Shown in pieces: positions 1 to 6,300 of a stretch of DNA of 12,174 nucleotides. The DNA is from an uncultured Clostridia bacterium (GTDB lineage Bacteria > Bacillota > Clostridia > Oscillospirales > Oscillospiraceae): assembly GCA_945487445.1 (NCBI GenBank), contig CALYTU010000038.1:1-12174 (forward strand). The letters are read 5' to 3'. Position numbers and translations under genes: made by a program. Positions within the stretch are counted from its first letter, which is position 1. Each line of letters starts with the position of its first letter. The notes below the pieces were generated by a model. That model worked only from the letters and a program-made list of their open reading frames with translations. It ran no database searches and was not told the DNA's origin.

Positions 1-155
1 ACGGATTTCTCACTTCGTTCGAAATGACAGATGGGGCTACTGAATAGATACATTTGAAATTTGTTTTTCCGGTGATCAATCGCCTCGAATTGACTGTAGG
101 CTGTATCGTTCCTGCGCAAAGGAGGACGAATTTCTCCCTCTGTTCGATATGACAG
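1..155. repeat. Two degenerate copies of a dispersed intergenic repeat
   Basis: Positions 1-30 and 126-155 share the pattern ACGRATTTCTC-CTTCGTTCGAAATGACAG. They are diverged relatives of the 'GGATTCTTCACTTCGTTCAGAATGAC' family that clusters at 11731-12174. The stretch between them (31-125) shows no ORF, promoter or hairpin that I can support. The repeats are probably non-coding; similar sequences are common between genes in gut Firmicutes (recalled, not searched). Confidence 0.55.
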
Positions 156-185
156 AGGCTGCGGAGCAGATATTGCGGTAAGAAA

Positions 186-220
186 TCCCCGCGGACAGCA
201 GTCTTTACTGTTCGCGGGGA
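186..220 (-). terminator. Rho-independent terminator of the lipoprotein gene
   Basis: A 13-bp stem (186-198 against 208-220, one G-T pair, 9-nt loop) starts 15 bp past the stop codon at 235. On the minus strand it is followed by TTTCTTACC, a modest T-run. The stem is GC-rich (TCCCCGCG at its base). The position and orientation fit an intrinsic terminator. Confidence 0.8.
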
Positions 221-234
221 GGGATCGAGGCAAA

Positions 235-798
235 TCAGGTCGTGGGCACTTCAAACTGTTCGGCAGGAACCACGAGCACGTTGATGGAATTGTCGTTCTG
301 ACGCACGACGCCGATGATGTGGATCTGGGTGCCATCGGCAGGGATGTCAGCATCGTTTCCGCCGACGACCTCAAAGGTCGTGCCGATGCGCTGGGAGCCG
401 TCCGCGTTGGGGACGACAATGCTGTGGGTCATCATGCTGGCTCCCACTTCGCCGTTAATCTCCACCACGGTATCTGCGGGAATCTCGAAGTTCTGCATCT
501 TCTTCGCAAGGTCCTGCATGCCGTCGTAATCGTCGTAGGCGATCACAATGCTCGGGTTTGTGAAATCAATGCCGGTGACGTCCAGATAACCCTGCGCGGC
601 AGTCTCCGTGGACCCCGTGGCGGCGTTCGTGTCGGAGTTCATGCCGGCGTTCGTGTCGGTGCGTGCTGCTTCTGTTTTGGATGCGCCGGAGCCGGCAGGC
701 GTGGTCCCGGTGGGCGTGCTTTCTCCGCAGGCTGCCAGAGCTGCTGTCAGCATGACGGCCACAAGCAGGAGCGCGATGACTTTGCAAAAATGTTTCAT
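235..798 (-). CDS. Small secreted lipoprotein of unknown function
   Basis: This 187-residue protein has a type II signal peptide: basic start MKHFCK, a hydrophobic core at residues 7-22, and lipobox LAAC with the lipidated cysteine at residue 24. It is therefore predicted to be anchored on the outer face of the cell membrane. Residues 25-70 are a Thr/Ser/Ala/Gly linker, partly built from a 24-bp DNA repeat (619-635 and 643-659). Residues about 70-187 form a beta-rich domain ending in segments such as VVEINGEVG, IGTTFEVVG and DGTQIHIIGVVR, which to me resembles an OB-fold; this is a guess and no ligand site is evident. The start at 798 is chosen because AAGGAGG lies just upstream and the signal peptide begins there; an in-frame ORF reaches 975 but that extension has no signal-like features. 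The gene stands alone, between its own terminator and the terminator of the EF-G-like gene. Confidence 0.85.
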   Translation of the reverse strand: MKHFCKVIALLLVAVMLTAALAACGESTPTGTTPAGSGASKTEAARTDTNAGMNSDTNAATGSTETAAQGYLDVTGIDFTNPSIVIAYDDYDGMQDLAKKMQNFEIPADTVVEINGEVGASMMTHSIVVPNADGSQRIGTTFEVVGGNDADIPADGTQIHIIGVVRQNDNSINVLVVPAEQFEVPTT

Positions 799-895
799 AG
801 TATCCTCCTTTTGGATGCCGGAAAGAAGCATCCTAGTGTTTCCGCCGGGGCGAGGGAAGTCACCGCAGCGGGTATCGGCCGTTGAGGCCGAAAGA

Positions 896-924
896 ACTAT
901 AACACACTTGCCCGTCGAATGCAA
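896..924 (-). promoter_or_regulatory. Candidate extended -10 promoter for the lipoprotein gene
   Basis: On the minus strand TGTTATAGT (896-904) matches an extended -10 box (TGnTATAAT with one change). TTGCAT (919-924) lies 17 bp upstream as a weak -35. The predicted start would be near 889, giving a leader of about 90 nt. A small hairpin (TCGGCC/GGCCGA, 875-891) would lie at or next to the 5' end of the message. The region is AT-rich compared with its surroundings. No other good promoter is seen between 799 and 973. Confidence 0.5.
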
Positions 925-972
925 TATTTTTTCGGTATATTTGTATATATTTTTTGGCGTTTCCTGGGAAAG

Positions 973-1012
973 CAAAGAAAAAAACGCGGGAAGCCTGCGC
1001 TTCCCGCGTTTT
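973..1012 (-). terminator. Strong intrinsic terminator after the EF-G-like gene
   Basis: A perfect 14-bp stem (981-994 against 999-1012; GC core CGCGGGAAGC, 4-nt loop) lies 11 bp past the stop codon at 1023. On the minus strand it runs into a T-tract (TTTTTTTCTTT). It insulates the lipoprotein gene from the EF-G-like transcript. Confidence 0.93.
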
Positions 1013-1022
1013 GAACAAACGA

Positions 1023-3080
1023 TTATTCTTCCTCGTCTTTCTTGGCGTCCTCGATAATCTTGGCCTGGTTCATCTGAGGGACTTCCTCATAGCGGACGAA
1101 CTTGAGGGTGTAGGAGCCGCGGCCCTGGGTCATGGAACGCAGGTCAATGGCATAAGAGCTCATCTCGCCGATGGGAACTTCGGCTTCGACGACCTGCTGG
1201 CCGTTGCCGCAGGGGTTCATGCCCATCACGCGGCCGCGGCGCTTGTTGAGATCGCCGATGATATCGCCCATGTTGGCGTCGGGGACATAGACCTTGAGCT
1301 CGGCAATGGGCTCGAGGATGGTGGGACCGGCCAGAGGCAGGCCTTCCTTGTAGGCGATGCCGGCAGCGGTCTGGAACGCCATATCGGAGGAGTCAACAGG
1401 GTGGGAGGAGCCGAAGTACAGGGTGGCCTTCAGGAAGACCACGGGGTAACCGGCCAGAACGCCCTTGCCCACGCAGTTGCGCAGACCCTTTTCAACGGAG
1501 GGGATGAAGTTCTTCGGCACGCAGCCGCCGACGGTTTCATCCGCAAAGATCATCTCTTCCTGCTCCTGCTGAGGCTCGAAGCGGATATAGACGTCGCCGA
1601 ACTGACCGTGTCCGCCGGACTGCTTCTTGTGGCGGCCGTGCTGCTCGACCTTCTTCTTAATGGTCTCGCGGTAGGCGATCTTCGCCGGACGGAGCTCAGC
1701 CTCGACCTTGTACTTGGACGCCAGCTTGGCGATGATGACGGACAGATGGATGTCGCAAATACCCGCGATAATCAGTTCCTTAGTTTCGGGGTCGTTGCCA
1801 TAGGTGAAGGAGGCGTCCTCCTCGTTCAGCTTGACCAGACCGGCAGCCACTTTGTCTTCCTGGCCCTTGGTCTTGGCGTAGATGGCCATGCGATAGCAGG
1901 GCTCCGCGTACTCCATGGGCTTCAGATTCACAACCTTGCCAGCCAGACCCAGGGTGTCGCCGGTGCGGACAGAAGCAAGCTTTGTGAACACGCCGATGTC
2001 GCCGCAGCAGACCTTGGAGGTCTTCAAATTTTCCTTGCCGCGCGGGAAGAAGGTGTTGCCCAGCTTCTCGTTATCGCCGGAGCGGCCGTTGACGACGGTC
2101 ATGGTGTCCTCAATGTCACCGGAGATGACCTTGAAGTAGGAGTTCTTGCCGTACTGGTCGGCCATGGTGTTGAACACGAAGGCCATGGGGCTGCCGGCGG
2201 GATCAAGCTTCAGCTCACCCTCGTTGCCTTCCTCGTCCACGGTGACCATGGGCTTGCCCTCAAGGGGAGAGGGGGCGTATTTGACCAGGTTGGCCATCAG
2301 GGCGTTGATGCCCAGGCCGTTTGTGGAGCAGCCGCAGAACACCGGCGTGATGGTACGCGTGGCAATGCCCGCCTTGAGGCCCTGTGCGAGCTCCTCGGGG
2401 GTGAAGGGCTCTTCCATGAAGAATTTCTCCATGAGGGCTTCATCGGTCTCGGCGACCTGCTCGTTGAGCTCCATCATATACTCCTCGATGCGGTCAGCAG
2501 CGTCGGCGGGCAGATCAATCTCCTTGCCGCTGGCGTCATAGGCCTTTTTCTCAATCAGATCCACCACGCCCACGGGCTGCTCGCCGTTCAGGATGGGGAA
2601 GGTAAAGGGGACGACGGAGGCGCCGAAGGTGTCGCGCAGGGACTGGAGGGTGCCGAAGAAGTTGGCGTGCTCTTCGTCCAGCTTGGATATGTAGAACATG
2701 GCGGGCATCTCGCGGTCTGCCAGGGCCTGCCAGCCCTTTTCGGTGCCCACGGCAATGCCGGACTTCGCGGTCAGAACAATCAGACCGGAGTCGGTCACAC
2801 GTAGAGACTGGACCACCTCGCCGGCAAAGTCAAAGTAGCCGGGGTTGTCCAGGATATTCAGCTTGACCTTGTTGTATTCCACGGGAATCACAGAGGTCTT
2901 GATGGAATACTGCCGCTTCTTCTCCTCGTCGTCAAAGTCGGAGACGGTCGTGCCGTCGGCGCGCTTGCCCAGACGGGTGATCACCTTGGTGGTGAAGAGC
3001 ATGCTCTCGCACAGAGCGGATTTGCCGTCGCCGCCGTGACCGAGCAGGGCGATGTTGCGGATATCCTTCGCAGTGTACAT
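1023..3080 (-). CDS. Elongation factor G-like translational GTPase (EF-G paralogue)
   Basis: This is a 685-residue protein of full EF-G length (E. coli FusA is about 700). Order of parts: GTPase domain with P-loop GHGGDGKS (14-21), switch II DNPGYFDF (78-85) and G4-like SKLD (132-135); domain II (about 295-380, with PRGKE and RTGDTL); domain III (about 395-465); domain IV from QSGGHGQFGDV (487-497) with VDSSDMAF (562-569); domain V with GDIIGDLNKRRGRV (605-618). Residues 671-685 are a charged tail. Compared with canonical EF-G the switch II histidine is Tyr82 (DTPGH to DNPGY), NKxD is SKLD and the P-loop threonine is Ser21. The protein therefore belongs to the EF-G-like (EF-G2) group rather than housekeeping FusA, and no rpsL, rpsG or tuf lies nearby. 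It presumably acts on the ribosome, but its step is unknown. The ATG at 3080 follows AAAGGAG at about 10 nt. The gene is monocistronic, with its own promoter and terminator. Confidence 0.93.
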   Translation of the reverse strand: MYTAKDIRNIALLGHGGDGKSALCESMLFTTKVITRLGKRADGTTVSDFDDEEKKRQYSIKTSVIPVEYNKVKLNILDNPGYFDFAGEVVQSLRVTDSGLIVLTAKSGIAVGTEKGWQALADREMPAMFYISKLDEEHANFFGTLQSLRDTFGASVVPFTFPILNGEQPVGVVDLIEKKAYDASGKEIDLPADAADRIEEYMMELNEQVAETDEALMEKFFMEEPFTPEELAQGLKAGIATRTITPVFCGCSTNGLGINALMANLVKYAPSPLEGKPMVTVDEEGNEGELKLDPAGSPMAFVFNTMADQYGKNSYFKVISGDIEDTMTVVNGRSGDNEKLGNTFFPRGKENLKTSKVCCGDIGVFTKLASVRTGDTLGLAGKVVNLKPMEYAEPCYRMAIYAKTKGQEDKVAAGLVKLNEEDASFTYGNDPETKELIIAGICDIHLSVIIAKLASKYKVEAELRPAKIAYRETIKKKVEQHGRHKKQSGGHGQFGDVYIRFEPQQEQEEMIFADETVGGCVPKNFIPSVEKGLRNCVGKGVLAGYPVVFLKATLYFGSSHPVDSSDMAFQTAAGIAYKEGLPLAGPTILEPIAELKVYVPDANMGDIIGDLNKRRGRVMGMNPCGNGQQVVEAEVPIGEMSSYAIDLRSMTQGRGSYTLKFVRYEEVPQMNQAKIIEDAKKDEEE

Positions 3081-3137
3081 ACAATTTATTCTCCTTTCAC
3101 GCGGATGAAAACTCCACTTTCAGCCACAATTAGTATC

Positions 3138-3166
3138 ATTATAAACAAAGATACGTAAAATGTCAA
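3138..3166 (-). promoter_or_regulatory. Consensus sigma-A promoter of the EF-G-like gene
   Basis: On the minus strand a perfect TTGACA (3161-3166) and a perfect TATAAT (3138-3143) are separated by exactly 17 bp. Predicted initiation is near 3131, leaving a leader of about 50 nt before the ATG at 3080. The -35 box lies inside the palindrome at 3157-3198. Confidence 0.9.
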
Positions 3167-3198
3167 TCGGCAATTCGTGGAATTGCCGATGACATTTT
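3157..3198. promoter_or_regulatory. Long palindrome overlapping the -35 box (possible operator or terminator)
   Basis: The arms 3157-3176 and 3180-3198 are complementary over 19 bp with a single bulged A and a 3-nt centre. The inner arm reads ATCGGCAATTC / GAATTGCCGAT and the outer part is TGTCA / TGACA. One arm contains the TTGACA -35 box of the EF-G-like gene. The site could be a repressor operator. It could also be a terminator hairpin for the 1546-codon gene that ends at 3331, since TTTT follows the stem on either strand. The sequence alone cannot decide between these. Confidence 0.6.
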
Positions 3199-3242
3199 GA
3201 AACAAAGTAACAGTTTTGGCCAAGCGAAAACCCTCCGGTTTT

Positions 3243-3276
3243 GCGTAGGGCAGCCTGGGATCGGGCCGCCCTACGC
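3243..3276. repeat. GC-rich inverted repeat in the intergenic region
   Basis: GCGTAGGGC (3243-3251) pairs perfectly with GCCCTACGC (3268-3276), and the stem continues inward with GCC/GGC after one mismatch. On the minus strand it is followed by a second small hairpin, AAAACC-GGAG-GGTTTT (3231-3242 region). It lies about 55 bp past the stop codon of the 1546-codon gene and may help to end that transcript, although the T-run is poor. It may also be a dispersed repeat; an apparent small ORF through it (3086-3319) looks spurious. Confidence 0.55.
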
Positions 3277-3330
3277 AGCGATTTGATGCCGTATCCTGCA
3301 ATGGGCTGAACGGCTGCAAACATCCGATGC

Positions 3331-6300
3331 TCAGAAGTGTCGAGCCCAGGCCGTGAGCAGCAAAGTAGGGGCGAGCCAGGCTGCCGTATAGAGCAGCAGA
3401 TTCACCGCTGTTGCAGTCTCATAGGCGGGCAGGGCTGCCAGAACGCCCATCAGTACCATGCCGGTCAGTCCGCCCAGAACCGTGAGGATTGCTGCGCCTA
3501 CCGTGGCAGAGCGAAGCATACGTCCGCCTGCGGCGGCCTGTGCGAAGCCGGAAAAGCTGTCCTCGGCCAGAATGGCTCCCTGTGCACCGGAGCGTTTCAT
3601 CTCCGCCTCAGAGAGGCGAAGCCGCTCCTTGGTGGAGGGATAGAGGAAGGCACCGGTGGGGATGCCGAACTTGGCCTTGAGGAAGCCGGGCGTACCCAGG
3701 AAGGTCCGGGTCACAAGAATGCCCTTGAAGTGGCGGTTACCCGCAATGGCAGCCAGGCCGCGGCGCAGGTTCTCCGGGGGATTGTAACGCACGGCAAAAA
3801 TCGCGGCAAGTTCCCCGTTCAGGGACATATAGACTGCCTGCTTCACGCGGGCGCCTCTGTCCATGCGGACGCCCATGCGGCGCATGAAATCCAAGGAGCC
3901 CAGCAGCACCACGTCCTGCTGGATGCTGGCGCCGACGCCGCCGCTGTCGTAGAAGCGGAAGTTGTCCACCGTGTAGTGGCGGCCGTTGTGGGTGACGAGC
4001 AGATCCTCAAACACCGGGTCCAGCGCGCTGCCGGAGCTGCGGCAGGCGGCCGCGGCGTAGGCGATCATCCGGTCAGGATTGCCGTTGTAAACCTTGAAGC
4101 CGTTGAGCGTCAGCGTTCCGTCCGGAAAAATGTCGTCGTCGCCAATGAGGATCGAGTGCTCGCCGCCGAAGGCCTCTGCGCCATGATAGCCGCACAGTGC
4201 GGCTTTTGCGCCGGAAAGACGGTTGGCAAGCAGATAGTACAGGCGGGGAAAGGCCAGCAGCCCCGATACCGGAATGCTGCCCAGGAAGATGAGCGAGCCG
4301 GTCCAGAGCGGATCCTGCTTCAGCCAAAGACTGATCAGAATCGTCAGACCCATGCCGCACAGGGCGGCAACAGGCGTGTAGACATGCAGCAGCCGCTCCG
4401 TCAGATCTTGGGTTTCCAGCTTGTCCATGAAGCGTTCCACATCGGGCTCCGTGCGGGTCAGGCCCCGGCTGCCCTTGGTAATGTCCTGAACCTCACTCAC
4501 CCCGGCGGAGAGCTGTTCGGCGCGTAGGACCTTGACCGTTGTAATCATGGCGAGCCCCCTGTCATAGCGGCCCCAGAGCGCAACCATGAGCAGGGCACCT
4601 ACGACCGCCGTGAAGGGCGGGCGAAGCGCCGAAGCGGCGGAAAAGGCGTCCAAAGCCGTAAAGAAGGTCGCGATTCCAATCAGCAGCTCCGGACGCAGCC
4701 GCTTCCCATCCCGCCAGTCGCGGAAGTAGAGCTTTCGGTTGACCAGGACCATCAGCCCAAGCAGGGCCAGCAGGACATAGACTGTGGTTCCGCCCGAGAA
4801 GAGCTCCGGCAGGAAGGTCCAATGCTGGGCAAGGTACAGTGTAAAAAACAGACTCAAAATTGTGAACAGACCTGTCAGAATCAGGTGCGAGCCGATTTCA
4901 TCGAGAGGGCGGGCGTAGACCCGGTAAGCCTCCTCCGGATGCAGGACGCTCTTCTTCTCCGGGGGGAGGAGATCTTGTTCGCGTTCCGGACTGCGGCGGT
5001 GGGTCTCACCTGGCTGGAGCTTGGCTGTCTTGCCCACCTCGGCCCTGTCCGCGCGGGTATCGGCGGAGGGGACCGGGTCGCTGCGGCGTGGCGCTGCGGA
5101 CGGCCCCCGCGGTACTGTGTGTGTGTCTTCCGCAGGTTTCTTTGTGTTCGCGGCGGGCGGTTGGGCCGCTGCAGCAGGTTTCCGGGTGTCAGAAGCTGTT
5201 TTTTTTAAGTCAGAAGCAGGTTTTTGTGTGTCAGCAGCAGGGTTTCGCGTGTCCGTTGCAGGTTGTTGCGTGTTCGCTGCGGTTTTTTTCGCGTTCCCGG
5301 CGGACGGCTGGACTGCTGCGGCGGGGTCCACGGCCTTGCGGTGTCGTCCTGACCAGGTCAGGATCAGTCCCGAAGGGTTTTCTCGGACAGTGGAGACGGT
5401 CTCAGCATGGGAACGGCCGAAGGAAACAGTCTGCTTTTGCGCCGGGGGCTCCGCCTGTTCCATGGGTACGGCGGCTGCCAGAAAATCTTCCAGCGTCAGG
5501 GTTTCCGGGCTGCCTCTGCGGCGACTGCGGCGACGGGGCCTCGCCGGCGCGGGTTCATTGGCCGGGGCGGGCTCAGTCAGATCCATGGGAATGGTTTCAT
5601 GCTCCGAAGATGGGGCAGCTTCCGGCGGGTCGCAGAAAAGGCGCTCCACCGGGAAGTCCATTCCGTCGTCGGTTTTTTCCGCCACAGAGCGCTCTTCCCG
5701 GGCGGGTGCCGCGGTGAGATCGGGCAGCGGATCAGACGGAGGGGGTACTTCAAATGGCGCTTCATTTTTTGTAAGGAAAGGGTCCGGGGTCGGCGCTTCG
5801 ACCTCTGAAGGGGGGGTGTCCGGGGTCGGCGCTTCGACCTCTGAAAGGGGAGTGTCCGGGGTCGGCGCTTCTTCTTCCAAAAGAGAAGGTTCCGAAAAAA
5901 CTTCCGGGTCTTCGGTGAGATTCTGCGGGGTTTGAAACAGGTCCCACAGCCAGCCGTGCTTCCTCGCTGGGCGGGGGACGGATTGCAGGGGTTGTTCCGG
6001 GGCAGGTGCTGGCTCCGGCGTAGGACCGAAGAGTTCCTCCAGCGTGGGAAGTGTTCCGGTGGGATCCCGGGGCAGGGGTGTGAGCTGCGGGGCTTCGTCT
6101 GCCTCAGGCTCCTGAAACAGGGAAAGCGGGTCCCAAAGCGCGGGAACATGGGGCGCGGCTTCCGGATGCGCTGGAACCTCATCATCATCAGGTCGAGCGG
6201 GGTCCGAAGGCGCAGAAGCTGGCTCGTCACCGAAAGGCACTGTTTTCTTGCCACGCCGGGAGGCTGCCGCCTGCTTCGGCTTTGCGGAGACGCTGGCCGC

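Noticed and set aside
954..2804. Long plus-strand ORF (616 codons) opposite the EF-G-like gene
   Set aside because: It is the antisense shadow of a clear, full-length EF-G-like gene; it has no ribosome binding site and its leucine/glycine/histidine-rich product is typical of reverse reading of a GC-rich gene.
3086..3319. Minus-strand small ORF (77 codons) between the giant gene and the EF-G-like gene
   Set aside because: It runs straight through the consensus promoter, the palindrome and the inverted repeat, so it is not likely to be a gene.
3337..4527. Plus-strand ORF of 396 codons opposite the pseudo-ATPase core
   Set aside because: The minus-strand frame has coherent membrane helices and P1B-like alignment, while this frame has no recognisable domain or start signal.
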